Part shown: positions 1 to 12,660 of the stretch, piece after piece
Numbering within the stretch: the first letter of the stretch is position 1
Layout: each line of letters starts with the position of its first letter
Assembly (NCBI GenBank): GCA_028829895.1
Contig: CM054180.1
Coordinates: 100,538,635-100,602,634 of the forward strand
Origin: Sinotaia quadrata
Lineage: Eukaryota > Mollusca > Gastropoda > Architaenioglossa > Viviparidae
DNA length: 64,000 nt
Reading direction: 5' to 3'
Position numbers and translations under genes: made by a program
The notes under the pieces: model-generated
Database searches by the model: none
The model's input: the letters and a program-made list of their open reading frames with translations, nothing else
Told to the model about the DNA's origin: nothing

Positions 1-411
1 TTTTTTTTTTTATCACCAAATAGCATTAATTAGGAAGTTTACATTTGTTAGAGTTTTTTTTTTTTTTAAATTACAGTTAAGAATATATGTGTAACTTATC
101 TGTTAGGTAAACTGAAGAAGCTAGAAAGTAGAATGTTCAGGCACATAGCAATCTAAAGTGCCAGTTATACTCAGCACTTGGTGTTCAGGTGCATCTGTCA
201 CTGACCTTTAAAGCATGAAGATTCAGTGCACTGTGTTAGCATCACATCAAATAAAGAAAATACATTCTCTCACTCTCATTCCCATTTTTAACTGCAAAGC
301 AACACACAAAATTTTTTAATATCTATCTACTGATATCCATCCATATGTATAACAGTGAAGTGACATTGCATTAAATTAAATGAAATTGACAATAAAATAC
401 ATGTTTATTTG
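1..411. other. AT-rich non-coding flank
   Basis: The window opens with a T-run and AT-rich unique sequence. I see no exon, splice pair or transposon signature before the first minisatellite begins. Confidence 0.5.
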
Positions 412-1275
412 TCATACAAAGAATGACAGTTCCATCATGTGTCATATAAAGTGATTGTTCCAACATATAAATAAATACAATTCCATCATGTATCATTCAC
501 AGAATGACAATTCCAACACATGTCAAACAAAGAATGACAGTTTTAACATGAGCCAAACACAGAATGACACTTTTAACATGAGCCAAACACAGAATGACAG
601 TTTTAACATGAGCCAAACACAGAATGACAGTTCTAACATAAGCCAAACACAGAATGACAATTCCAACACATTTCAAACACAGAATGACAGTTCTAACATG
701 AGCCAAACACAGAATGACAATTCCAACACATGTCAAACAAAGAATGACAAAACTGACAGGAGTCATACACAGATTAACAGTTCCAACATGTCAAATAATG
801 ACAATTCAAACATGAGTCATACAAAGAATGACAATTCTAACATGAGCTCACATAGAATGACAGTTCCAAAACAAGTTAAACAAAGAATGACAATTCCAAC
901 ATGAGCCATACAAAGACTGACTGTTCCAAAACGTGTCAAACAAAGAATGACAATTCCAACATGAGCCATACACAGAATGACAGTTTCCACACTTCAAATA
1001 AGGAATGACAATTCCAACATGAGCCATAGAAAGAATGACAATTCCAATAAATGTCAAACAAAGAATGACAATTCCAACATGAGCCATACACAAAATGACA
1101 GTTCCAACACATCAAATAAAGAAATGACATGAGCCAAACAAAGAATGACAGTTTCACACATGTCAAGTAAAGAATGACAATTCTAATATAAACTGTACAC
1201 AGAATGACAGTTCCAACAAATCAAACAAAGAAATGACAATTCCAACATAAGCCATACAAATAATGACAGTTCCAG
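412..1275. repeat. 30-bp minisatellite, about 28 copies
   Basis: Head-to-tail copies of a 30-bp unit (core agaatgacag, ttttaacatg, agccaaacac), most regular at 535-720 and decaying with small indels toward both ends. Because 30 is divisible by 3 the array is open on both strands (for example 455-904 plus, a QTQNDS-type peptide repeat). I treat these open frames as repeat artefacts: there is no splice context or non-repetitive coding around them. Confidence 0.9.
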
Positions 1276-2214
1276 ATGTGACACAATATCTATAGTTAGA
1301 AAGGATTTCTGTTTCAAGTACATATAATTTTGCACGGTGATAATGAGCATTTTATTATTTTTAGTAGTAAAAATGTTTCAAAAAAGATTTCACTTGCACA
1401 ACAATTTCTGAACATTATCTCAAAATTTAATTGGCCTCAGTTTCATTTATCTAAATACTAACATTAGTAAATTAAAATAGCATTATCAATAAATAAGCTC
1501 ATTCTTAAAGTTCCAAATACTATACTATCCACAAATAAGTACATTAAATATTGAAGTAGTAGAACCATACTTTTAAACAAATTGCTTGTTGTCAGGGATA
1601 AAAAAGAAGTATAAATCCTACTTTATCCATATTTATTTGCAGTAAATGTACCATGTTACAGATGTCACTTGAATACATTCTGAGAGCATTTACATTTTAC
1701 TTAATGTGTGCTGTAGATAGAAAGAACGAAATATTAAATATGTTTGCACAATGACAGCTACAATAATTTAAAACAACCAAATAATTAAAACATGCAAGCA
1801 TTTCTCCTTCAGTGAAATGATGACAAAATTACACAACATTCTGCACCATCACAAATTGAGATCCCAGTACAAATTAATAACCAGCCTACAGGATGCAGTT
1901 TAAACATTAACTGCAACATTATGGGTTGGAAAATATTAGATATAATAATGACATAAAGTAAATATGATAATCAATATTTTTAATACTATTCTTTTTTAAA
2001 CCGTTCGCTCATTAAATCAAAAAATTATATTCACTTGGTCCTGTAAAACAGCTTTACATTTAGCTTTATTTTAAAAAATATATTTTTTTGTAAAAATATC
2101 ACTATAAAAGGTCTGAAATGCACCTGGTTTTGGTAAGCTGACTTGTCACAAACTGTTCTATTAAAAGAAATTAATAGAAACAATCTGTATTCACATTTGA
2201 AACACTTCTGTTCT
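1276..2214. other. unique AT-rich non-coding DNA
   Basis: No exon, transposon or tandem structure recognised. Confidence 0.45.
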
Positions 2215-2700
2215 GGATCATTTCTAACAACAGTAACAACAATAATCTACCCGTAGTACAGAATCTAACAACCTTCTAGTTCTACAGTGAATCCATTCTT
2301 AGTACAGAATCTAACAACCTTCTAGCTCTACACTGAATCCATTCTTAGTACAGAATCTAACAACCTTCTAGCTCTACACTGAATCCATTCTTAGTACAGA
2401 ATCTAACAACCTTCTAGTTCTACCCTGAATCCATTCTACTACAGAAACTGACAACCTTCTAGTTCTACACTGAATCCATTCTGACTACATAAACTAACAT
2501 AGTTCTACCTGAATCATTTCTGACAACAGTCATGAAAATAATCTACCCTTAGTACAGAATCCATTCTGACTAGAGAAATCAACAACCTTGTAGTTCTACC
2601 CTGAATCCATCCTGACTACAGAAACCAACAACCTTCTACCTGAATTATTTCTGACAAGAATCACCAACTACCTTCTACTCTGACGCAGAATCTTGACAAC
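2215..2700. repeat. 46-bp minisatellite
   Basis: Unit contains agaatctaacaaccttctag followed by ctacactgaatccattctt. Four copies at about 2255-2430 are nearly identical; later copies are shortened and diverged. Confidence 0.85.
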
Positions 2701-5066
2701 AGTCACACCAATAACATTTGAATGCAAAATCCTTTCCCATAACAATCACACCAAGTTCCTTTCATCCTGAATCCCTACTGACTATGGGACAAATAAAGGA
2801 CAAGGTCACTGGATAAAATATGCATATTTAGGTTTTTATGTGATCAACACACTCCTCCCCAATACAGTAACTAAACTTTCCACAACCATCTCTCTACATC
2901 TATTTTCTGTTTCTAATCTCAAATTAACAGAAAAAAATAATATAATATAATAAGATTAATTATCATCTGTGAGCTAGATAAAGAATGATTCAATTAACAG
3001 AATATAAAGCAAAATTAAGAAATAATGCATGTAAGTATTTTAAAGCCAAACAATCACTTTATCGCTCTCTGATGATAAGAAGAAATGTGTTTTCCTTCAG
3101 CACTTGTTTGCTAAAATAAAATTTAAACTGGCCAAGACAATAAAATAAAAAATTTTAAAAAAAAAGAAATGTAAAGTCCACTCAAGAAATCTGGTATCTC
3201 AAAAAACAGCCATTGTTTGCCCCTCAAAATGACATCTTAAATGGCCGTACAAGTATATGCAACAAAAATAAATAAAGGATGGAAACATATCCAAGGAAGA
3301 TTTCTTGGTTGTTGTTTTGTATCACTTTACAGAGATAATTCATTCGAGCCCTGGGACACTATCTGGTGTTATTAATATAAATATATATCCATAATTCATA
3401 GGTAATGAAAATCAAGTAGTAACAGGCAACAATATGTTAATTTTCAAATCAATAAGCATAACAATATTGCTTCTTTATGATGAACACTTAACAAAAATTT
3501 TGCTTTTCATGAAACTTAGTAGTTTGCTGTTGTATACTCTCTGCTCACATCTGGACTCACTTTTGAAGAGAAGAAAATGCATGAGTTCATTAATAAAACA
3601 GGTAATTAGACTTTAAAAAATAAAATTTCTGATAGAAGTACACTTTATTATTAATAACAAATCTAACTGCATTTAAGGTAACATTTTGAATTACATGTGC
3701 TAGGTAAAAATAACTAACACAAAACTGGCATAAATTTAGCACCAGCGACCTAATTTATTGGTGATGAATGATAACAGCAAGTTAAAATTTAATATAAAAA
3801 TATTCTGAAAGTGTCAAAACAGAACAATATTTATCTAATACATTTATTATAAGTTTTGATGGCTGTTTCTATCCAGTTTAAACCAGCCAAAGTTCACAAG
3901 TTTTCTTTTATAGCAAATTTAATAACAAAACTATTTTGGCCTAATGTAAATAATTACTATTGTTAATGTCTTTATTTTAAAATAAAACTAGAAAGAATTT
4001 AAGAAACCTGTGTATTTTATTCTAATTTTTAATTTGTTGATTTCATTAAATCCCAATCAAATTAGTTTTCTCCTGTACGTAAATGGAAAATATTTCTTTG
4101 TAAACTACATTTTAGTGAATGATAAATCATTACTATTCACCAGTTTCCCTGATTTGATCTGTCAGTAATTTAATTTCTGATAAGGTACCATTATCACAAC
4201 CATGGCTAAAAATAGGTTCATGGAGATATATTTTAATTTGAATGAACTGTGCACTAAATATATTTGAAACAACTAAACTGTCTTAAGAATGCATGAGGTA
4301 GAACAATGATGTATTCAGAGTGGTGCCCCTTGAGTTGTTATTGCCCCCTTGAAATGGTTAAACAATGATGTCTGCACATGCTAGCTTCCAACCAAGCTAG
4401 TGTGCATGTCAGCTTCAGAACCAGCTGATGACCTAGCACTTTATACAGTGGGACAATTAAAACTCTTAATCATAAATATTAAATTTCACCATCTGAACAT
4501 ATATCCTTTCAAAATCAACACATCAGCTGTGGACCACAAACCACATACTTAATACCCATGAAAAGTGCTACATTGCACTATAATTTGTAACCATAACAGC
4601 AAAAATATTTCAATGTATAGTCTTGTGCTGAAAAGACTTTATATGTAATTAATGTGTCCTAAAGAGCATATTATGTCACTGTCACCAGTACTCAAACAGT
4701 GAAAACTATGACAACTTCCAGTCAATGTGAGGTGAGACAACACAGGTGACAAAGTCATAAATACTTTCACTTCCAAGAGTCACAAAATTGACAGTTTAGA
4801 AAATTAACAAAATTTTAAGTTCACTGAACATTTGAGTATATTATGCAACTTTAAAATTAATAGCATTCCAGCATAAGTTTCTTAAGTGTAACAACAAAAG
4901 AACATTTAAAATGGTATCAGATATAGTATATATGACTGGCAGGACAATGTGGACCATACAATAGTATCTCATGAATTGGGAGGACACAGACTTATGTCAC
5001 ATATACTACATACTAGTGGAGTGAAGAATGGCATGGTATTTCAGATTACACAATAGTATGTAATGT
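2701..5066. other. unique AT-rich non-coding DNA
   Basis: About 2.4 kb with no supportable gene, RNA or mobile element. Short open frames here (for example 3434-3616) have no coding signature. Confidence 0.4.
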
Positions 5067-5345
5067 GTGAGTTTACTGATAATGTTAGTAGAGTGAGTAA
5101 AGACTGTCGGGATACTTTGGGTCATAATAAAAGAGCAAGTTTACTGACACAGGGTTTAGTGAGGTGAATAAAGACTGTCAAGATACTTTGGGTCATAATA
5201 AAAGAGCAAGTTTACTGACACAGGGTTTTGTGAGGTGAATAAAGACTGTCGGGATACTTTGGGTCATAATAAATTACAGGAGCAAGTTTACTGACATAGG
5301 GTTTAGTGGGGTGGAAGAAAATTACTTTGAGTCATAATAAATTAA
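5067..5345. repeat. about 71-bp tandem repeat, 3-4 copies
   Basis: Copies share gatactttgggtcataata and agcaagtttactgacacagg. The two central copies are nearly identical and the outer ones are degraded. Confidence 0.8.
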
Positions 5346-5930
5346 ACAAGTGAGCTTTGTGACACATTCGCAGTCAGGATGAAAACTATCAGGATACTTG
5401 AATCATATCTAGTGAGTGGGGCAGATCATCAACAGTGATTAGTGAGATGGGAATATAAGGGAAAAAATAGATCACACAAATCTGAGGTGGAGGGACTGGC
5501 TTGTAGTTTCAGTCAAGCAATGGCATCTAGTGAAGGCTGCAAACTGGTAGTGGAAAGAACTAAGATAGCAAGGGTTAAACCTGATACTGTTGCTAGTGGC
5601 TTTAGACATTTTTTATATTACTTAAAATAGCCCTCCTTGTGTCACCTATGATGCCTAAAAACCAAGCACAGATACAAAATAAGGCACCCTTGTGTGATAG
5701 GTGAGAAATAAACATTTCTAAACAATAAATATTTAACATTCATATATATAAATTAAATGATTGTTCAAGTTAAAAATTAATAGTTTCTCATCTCTGGTTG
5801 ATAATAAAATTAATTTAATTTTTAAATATATGTCATATAATTAATACATAAATTATTCTGGAAAGATCCTGCTCCAAATAAGTGAATTAATATCAAAGCT
5901 ATCAAACATTACACTAAATATAAGAGTGTG

Positions 5931-5972
5931 TGTGTGTGTACATACATGCATACTCTCACACACACACACAAA
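5931..5972. repeat. TG/CA microsatellite pair
   Basis: A (GT)n run is followed after a short spacer by a (CA)n run, giving a self-complementary hairpin-forming stretch. Confidence 0.8.
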
Positions 5973-6004
5973 CACATTCCAATATCTCAAATTTGCTCTA
6001 ATGA

Positions 6005-6440
6005 AATAAAGATTAATCAATCAAAGCAGATTAATTTGTACACACAGTGATCAGTCAAAACATAGATTCATTTGTAAACACAGTGATCAGTCAAAACAAA
6101 GATTCATTTGTAAACACAGTGATCAGTCACAACACAATCAATTGTATGCACAAAAGGTTTTAAATATAACCATGAAACATTCATAAGACACAATACAGAT
6201 TTGCAATGTAGCAAAATAAACATTCACTCCAACAAACAGCAATAATTCAATATTGAATTAAAACAAACAGCAATAATTTAGTACTGAAATGAAACAAAGT
6301 GTAGTTAGTTGCAATAACATATATAATTCACTCAAATTACATTACTGAAATAAAAGTGATCAGTTGCAACAAATGATTAATTTATAACATAGAATTAACT
6401 CAAACTACATTACTGAAATAAAGAGTAATACCAATTAATA
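6005..6440. repeat. diverged minisatellite, 36-70 bp units (left block)
   Basis: Starts with about three 36-bp copies (gattcatttg, taaacacagt, gatcagtcaa) and passes into longer diverged units containing gtgatcagttgcaac and ttcactcaaattacattact. The same family resumes at 8086, so the hAT element between them was inserted into this array. Confidence 0.75.
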
Positions 6441-8077
6441 CAGGGGTAAATTATCCCAAATAGGGATGAAACTGAAAATGTGTGTGTGTGTGTGTGTGTT
6501 GAAGAGAAATACAAATAAATTACTGTGAGGTCAGTGAATTCAGTCACTTATTGTTTCACTTCTCAATTTTAATAGATCAACAATAAATTCCTACTTTTAT
6601 AAAATTAACTCCCCTTGATAATTAAGTCACATAACCTTATCAAAGATGCCATTTTGGCTAGTCCTTAAGAATGTCAAATGAGATCTCAACTTCCGACTAG
6701 GAGTATGCTAGCTGGTCCCCAATAATTGTTCCATGGTACGTGGCTTGATTTTTGGTGGTGATGTAATCTTATGAAAATACTTTGAGCCATAGTTGCAACT
6801 GTTGATATTATTCTGCTTTTTCTTTTACAGTCCCTTTTCTCTGGTCGACTGAGAGTTGTAGAGATGTTATCGTTTTCCATGGTAAGTTGTTCCTTTTCAA
6901 TAACTTTAAAAGGCAGAGACTGGAAAGCAACTTGAGAAGTATATTTGATCAATGTTCAGCCACAAGAGCTAACTTTGAATGTAATCAAGATTGCCAATGC
7001 TGTCAAAGGGTATGCACTAAACATGCAGCTATTTCAAGATTTATGTGAGAATGGGGAGGCTGAATATTCAGGCCTCTTTTTTCAACTGAAGTGAGGTGGC
7101 TTTCACATGGAAATGTTCAGAATCTCTGAACTAAAAATCTTTCTTGAAGATCAAAAACATGCCCTTGCAGATAAGTTGAAAACTCCACTTGGCTTGCAAA
7201 TCTCACATATTTAGTTGTCATCTTTGGACATGTGAATTCATTGAACGAGGAACTGAGGAAAAACATCAATGTCTTTTCAGCAAGAGAAAAGATTTCAGCA
7301 TTTGGATCAAAGCATCTGTACTGGAACCAGAAATTGAAACAAAACAAGATAGCAGCCTTTCCAAAGCTAGCAGAGATTTTGGAAGATTGGGAAGATCTGT
7401 CTTTGTGACATCAAGGACAGAGTTGCAAAGCATCTGAAAAAACTCTATATGTGCTTCTCTGATTATTTTCTAGAGTTTAATTCAGATACTGTCAATGGGG
7501 TTGTAAATTCCTTCAACTATCAACTTGCTGATGTGCCTGAAGAGCCTAAAGGATTAGCAAAGGCAATTCTTGAATAACAGTGAAGCACTCATGGAATTTT
7601 AGAACAAGAGACCTCTCATCATTTTGGATTTCAAAACTGCAAAGGCTTTAAAAATTGCACGAATAGAAGTGACAAAAATGCTGCTGCTTTTTACACAACC
7701 CACCTTCTTTGTGAATAAGGATTTTCTTACCCTTATGAAAACAAAGCACAGAAATCAGTTGGACCTCAAAGGCAGCATCCAAGTTTGCTTCTGAAATTAA
7801 AAAGCCTGATACGGATGTTATTTTATCAAATGAAACAGCATCATTGTCCCCAAACCTGGAGATGTTTTGAATGAAATTCTTCAGTTTTTCAATCCACTTT
7901 ATTAATATTTTATGTGTGCTATTCATTTTACAGCCACCTGTAGTCTTTTCCTAATTCTTGACTTTGAGAGCAGTTATTCTTAAGAGCAAATATGCTTGTT
8001 TTTGTTTACTTTGAAGTTATGGGGTAATTTCACTTAATAGATCTGGGGTAATACCCCAAAAAGTTCCCTGACCCCTG
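6441..8077 (+). mobile_element. hAT-family DNA transposon relic with terminal repeats and target duplication
   Basis: The element begins CAGGGGTaaattatccc and its other end, read in reverse complement, begins CAGGGGTcagggaac. It is flanked by aattaata (6433-6440) and gattaata (8078-8085), a 7-of-8 match and the right length for a hAT target-site duplication. Inside, the plus strand carries a decayed transposase from about 6960 to 7880. The middle of a full-length transposase appears to be missing, as the element is only about 1.6 kb. It sits inside a minisatellite whose units continue on both sides. Naming it hAT rests on both the protein relic and the 8-bp flanks. Confidence 0.88.
6960..7880 (+). 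pseudogene. decayed hAT transposase (ZBED5/SCAND3-like)
   Basis: Translated fragments in changing frames match the central and C-terminal parts of animal hAT transposases: around 7024-7065 a MQLFQDLCENG-type stretch, at about 7090 EVRWLSHGNV, near 7145-7180 FLEDQKHALADKL, at 7260-7350 NINVFSAREK followed by a YWN.KL.QNKIAAFP-type segment, and near 7740-7830 the hATC dimerisation region (KQSTEISWTSKAASK then EIKKPDTDVIL). Many stops and frameshifts interrupt it, so no active enzyme is made. Confidence 0.87.
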
Positions 8078-8085
8078 GATTAATA

Positions 8086-9080
8086 TCTAACATATGGAAT
8101 TCACTCAAATTAGACTACTGAAACAAAGAAGTGATCAGCTGCAATTGATTAATTTATAACATTTAAAATTCACTCAAATTACACTGCTGAAAATGTGAAA
8201 TAAAAGTGATTGGTTGCAACTCAAGAGTTATGTGTAACATAGCAATCACTCAGCCAAAGTCACACTGCTCAAATGAAACAATTTGTGATCAGTCACAATA
8301 TCTTTATTTATAACATGCACCAATCACTCAAACTCACCAAACTGAAATGAAACAATCATGATTAGTCAAAATGCATACTTAGTTATTTATAACATGTAGT
8401 TTTTCTCATCTTAAGTTATACTTGCTGCTAAGAGAGACAGATGTATTCATTTGTAGCATGTAGCCACTGACACTCAGACTACTGAAATAAAACAAAGAGA
8501 GACAGATGTATTCATTTGTAGCATGTAGCCACTGACACTCAGACTACTGAAATAAATCAAAGAGAGACAGGTGTATTCATTTGTAGCATGTAGCCACTGA
8601 CACTCAGACTACTGAAATAAACCAAAGAGAGACAGATGTATTCATTTGTAGCATGTAGTCACTGACACTCAGACTACTGAAATAAACCAAAGAGAGACAG
8701 ATGTATTCATTTGTACTATTGTAGCATGTAGTCACTGACACTCAGACTATTGAAATGAGACAGAGAGTGGTGATCAATTGCAACACATTTCTTTGTAACA
8801 TACTATTGAAGCTATCTTGCAAATTTAAACTATTGAAATGAAACAGGTAATTAGCTGTAACACACATTCATTGGCTAACATACTAGTGAAGCAATCTCAC
8901 AAATTCAAACTACTGAAATGAAACACATTCATTGGCTAACATACTAGTGAAGCAATCTCACAAATTCAAACTACTGAAATGAAACACATTCATTGGTTAA
9001 CATACTAATGAAGCAATCTCACAAATTCAAACTACTGAAATATAAAAGGTAATTAGTTGTAATACAGATTCATTTGTAAA
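8086..9080. repeat. minisatellite block with 61-70 bp units (right block)
   Basis: Continues the array interrupted by the hAT element. At 8425-8765 about five copies of a 65-bp unit (gagagacagatgtattcatt, then gtagcatgtagccactgac) are nearly identical. At 8870-9030 about three copies of a 61-bp unit (cattcattgg, ctaacatact, agtgaagcaa) follow. Confidence 0.85.
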
Positions 9081-9499
9081 CTTTGATGCAGAACATAGTC
9101 GAAAATGTATCACATTCAGAGCAATAAATGGACAGTTATAGCGTTTATAATGTGAATTTTAAAAGAAATGTAAATATTCATGGGTAGTTAAGTATTCATG
9201 TAAGGTTGTCATTTACAAATTACATGAATATTTAATTACCCAAAGATTTCTCTACAAGTACAACTCGATAGTAATAATAATATAATACTTATAAAAGTTA
9301 TATATTTGATCTGAAATACAGCAAATAAGGAGACAAAAAACTGATATGACTATGCAATATAGTGTGTATATATGGTATAAGTTTGCCTTAAACATGGATG
9401 TTATGACTACAAATGACAATCATCTTTCACATAGAGTAAGAGTTCTTAAGTGTAACCCACATTCCACGTACAATATGTGATGAGCATCTATGCTACCGT

Positions 9500-10060
9500 A
9501 TGTCAAATATAGTAAGTGACAGGTATTTACACAGTTGGACACACCACTTACAGAAGGTGATGGGTGTTTATGCAGTTTGCACTCCACTTACAGTAGGTAA
9601 CGGGTGTCTCTGCAGGCTGCATATCACTTACAGGAGGTGATGGGTATTTATGCAGTCTACATACACTATATACAGTAGATTATGTTTATGCAGCCTTCAC
9701 ACCACTTATGATATATTGTTATAGGTGATGGGTGTTTATACAGTCTGCACTCCACATACAGCAGGTAATGGATGTTTATGCAGTCTTCACACCAATTTAC
9801 TATATAGAGTATATAACAAGACAAAGAGTAATGTATAATTACAGTATATAATGGATGTTTATACAGTCTGCACACCACTTACAATAGGCGATGGGTGTTT
9901 ATGCAGCCCATACACCACTTACAATAGGTGATGGGTGTTTATGCAGCCCATACACCACTTACAATAGGTGATGGGTGTTTATGCAGCCCACACACCACTT
10001 ACAGTAGGTGATGAGTGTTTATACAATCTGCACACCACTTAACAGTAAGGGGTGGATATT
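9500..10060. repeat. 40-bp minisatellite
   Basis: Unit caccacttac, aataggtgat, gggtgtttat, gcagcccata. Copies at 9870-10020 are close to perfect and those to the left are diverged. Open frames inside it are artefacts. Confidence 0.85.
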
Positions 10061-10340
10061 TAGGCATTCTTTACAGAGGTGATGGATGCCTATGCAAAGA
10101 ATTATTTAGAAAATGACTCAATCTAAAGAAGTTGCAACTATTGTTAGTTATGAAAGAGGGAGAGGGGAAAACATTCAGGGATGGAAACCTATCTAAGAGT
10201 AAGACTGTAATTAGAGGGGGAAACCAGTCCAGGATTGCAATTAGAGAGGAAACCAATCAGGAATGGGAATTCATACAAGATTGTAAGTAAAGGGGGAAAC
10301 TATTCAGGATGGAAATTCATACAAGACTGCAGGTACAAAG
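10061..10340. repeat. short degenerate tandem repeat
   Basis: Three or four imperfect units of about 45 bp with the pattern gggggaaacca, then aggatggaaattcatacaag. Confidence 0.55.
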
Positions 10341-10924
10341 AACAAAATGCACTCAAGATTGTAACATATCTTAAAATAACAATAACCTTAAAGAAAAGAA
10401 ACAAATCAAGGGCAGTGACAGCTAGATTGTGCACTTGTGTGTAATTTTTAAAGTTTCTATAACTTTTGGTTCATTTTCTAGAATGGATAGTTGGAATTCT
10501 TGATCATATGTCATTGCCAGTTCACTAAGTAATGAAACCTGCACTTGGCATACTTGTGGCATGGCAGCCATTACTGTTTTCATTATTGAATTATTGCTGT
10601 TTCAATCAGTAACACACTTTTATATGTAAAATTTCAACTCCCTGCCAAGATACCATAGAAAGATTTGATACTAGCAAACAAAATTGCCTTATTTGACCAA
10701 ATCAAAAACCTGTTGCCTAACACCAGAAAGATTTGACAAAATTGCCTTACTCAACTAAATCAAAAGCCTGTAACCTAACATCAGTCATTGCCGACCGGTA
10801 GAGATTACTGGTTGCCAAAATCTACAATTGCTCGCCTGATACAGTAACGAGATAAACTGAGAGGAATAGACATGTACATCCCCAAATCAGAAACATGATG
10901 GGGCACTCAATCAATTTTAACAGG

Positions 10925-11560
10925 ATGAGGTGTTTGTGGAAGTGGTCCAATGCTGAAAAATAAGGCAGAAGAGTTAGCTAAAAAGTTGGGTCACAATGAT
11001 TTCAAAGCAACAGATAGTTGGTTCTCTCGGTAGAAATCTAGGCATGACATTAAATTCAAGAAAGTACACAGTGAGGACAGTGCTGATATTGTAAGAACAG
11101 AACAATGGAAATCCACAAAACTGCGGAACTTGCTTTAGAAGTTTTGTGCAGATGACATCTACAATACTGTTGAAACAGGCCTGTTTTATCGTGCAGTTCC
11201 CTAAACATTTAACACTGTCAGGATCAAAGAAAGTAATGGATTTTTTACGTAACTGAGTTAATCTGTTCAAACATGACTGAACTGATAATGGAAGTTGTTG
11301 GTTACTGTGAAAAATGCTAAGCCTTGATGCTTTAAGAGAGTCAGAAAAGACAGTTTACCAACATTTTCCACAAATACCTATAATTTTCCTGAAAAATATA
11401 ACCAAACTGCCTCTGGTTTCATGCACTTTAGACTGAAGCCAAGAAATTCTACAATGCAGCTCTTTTTCAACTCAAGTGTGTAATTCTTAAGTGTCTGCAA
11501 GTAGTAAACAATGTGTATTTTTAAACAGAAACAAAACACACAATGTCTGTCAAACTTCAA
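10925..11560 (+). mobile_element. Tigger/pogo (Tc1-mariner superfamily) transposase relic
   Basis: The plus strand reads as a broken pogo/Tigger transposase. From about 10,930 a CENP-B-type DNA-binding segment is visible (SGPMLKNKAEELAKKLG, then NDFKATDSWFSR before a stop), followed by SRHDIKFKKV, EQWKST and, near 11,147-11,185, the start of the DDE domain (DDIYNTVETGLFYR). In active Tigger proteins the last motif is DETGLF; here the catalytic Asp codon is Val (11,169-11,171). Beyond about 11,300, fragments such as IPIIFLKNITKLP resemble the later LPPNTTS region. Stops and indels show it is dead. I found no terminal inverted repeats. Confidence 0.85.
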
Positions 11561-11639
11561 ATATAGAGAGAGAGAGTTTAAAGTGCACTGTTGAGCAGAA
11601 CTCAAAAGACTGACTGCACACAGCAATATAGATCACAAA

Positions 11640-11960
11640 TGAGGACAGACTGTTCATTTGTGCTCAGTAGTGCTTTATAAACTCTAAGTCTGTTCCAAGT
11701 TGGGCTCAACAATGCATTGTAAATTCAGTGTGTTCTAAGTTGTGCTTAGTAGCACTTTATGAATTCAGACTGCTCTAATTTATGTTCAGCAGTGCTTTGT
11801 GGAAATAGTCTATGTTGTGCTCAGCAGCGCTTTGTGAATTCAGTCTTTATTCAGTTGTGCTCAACAGTGCTTTGTGAATTCAGTCTGTCTAATGTGTGCT
11901 CAGTTGTGAATGCAGTCTATATCTGAAGTTTTGCTCATCAATAGTTTCTTAACTCTGTTC
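11640..11960. repeat. degenerate tandem repeat around tgtgctcagcagtgctttgt
   Basis: Six or seven imperfect units of 40-50 bp share ctcagcagtgctttgtgaat and ttcagtctgt. Well decayed, with no coding signal. Confidence 0.7.
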
Positions 11961-12280
11961 ATTTGTGTTTGGCAATACTTTCTAAATTCAGTTCAGACAG
12001 CACTAAAGAAAACACAGACTAGATTGATCTGCACAATAGTGATTATCTAGGTACATATTTCAATAATTTATCTACAGGATAGGCATTTCACACCTTATTG
12101 CACACAAATTCTATTTCTTTGGTTGTTAAAGAGAGTAAGTACATTTTCATTAGTAAATTATAAATGAATAAAGAAAACAAACTTAAATTACAATGTGAGG
12201 TGAACAAAATAAAAAATTATCTTCATGCAACAATAAATAGAAAAGTAAGGTGAAGGTGAAAAATAACAACAACGAAATAC

Positions 12281-12286
12281 TTTATT
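12281..12286 (-). terminator. candidate poly(A) signal of the membrane-protein gene
   Basis: tttatt on the plus strand is AATAAA in the gene sense, about 375 nt past the stop codon. It is the first canonical hexamer I noticed downstream; the actual cleavage site is unknown. Confidence 0.35.
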
Positions 12287-12423
12287 AACAATCTCGAAGA
12301 GTGAGTGGACATCATCAAAAAACAGGTTGTTAAAAGACAAACATCAGGAAACACAACATTCAAATTTTTTAGATTAAAGTCAACACCTTTGTAGCAGATA
12401 ATATAATAAGTTTTATACTTACA

Positions 12424-12615
12424 ACAAATAGTGTATACAGGTAAATGACCCCCCAATAATGAAGAATTTAAACACATAATTCTGTAAAGGGTTAGAGACA
12501 CAAAAAATAGTGTATACAGGTAAACCTGGTAAATGATTCCCCTCCCTCCCCCCAAGAGTGAAGAATTTAAACACATAATTCTGTAAGGAGTAGACACAAC
12601 AAATAGTGAGGTGTA
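12424..12615. repeat. three imperfect copies of a 60-75 bp unit in the presumed 3' UTR
   Basis: Each copy has caaatagtgtatacaggtaa and gaatttaaacacataattct. They lie 45-240 nt past the membrane-gene stop, so they are probably transcribed as 3' UTR. Confidence 0.75.
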
Positions 12616-12660
12616 TATACATGTCATTCTTGGTAAACTACAAGATACCACATTCTATTT

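Noticed and set aside
412..1275. Regular array considered as CRISPR
   Set aside because: Units are contiguous without unique spacers and the genome is eukaryotic.
5442..5630. 62-codon plus-strand frame
   Set aside because: No domain, no neighbours and no transposon similarity that I could name.
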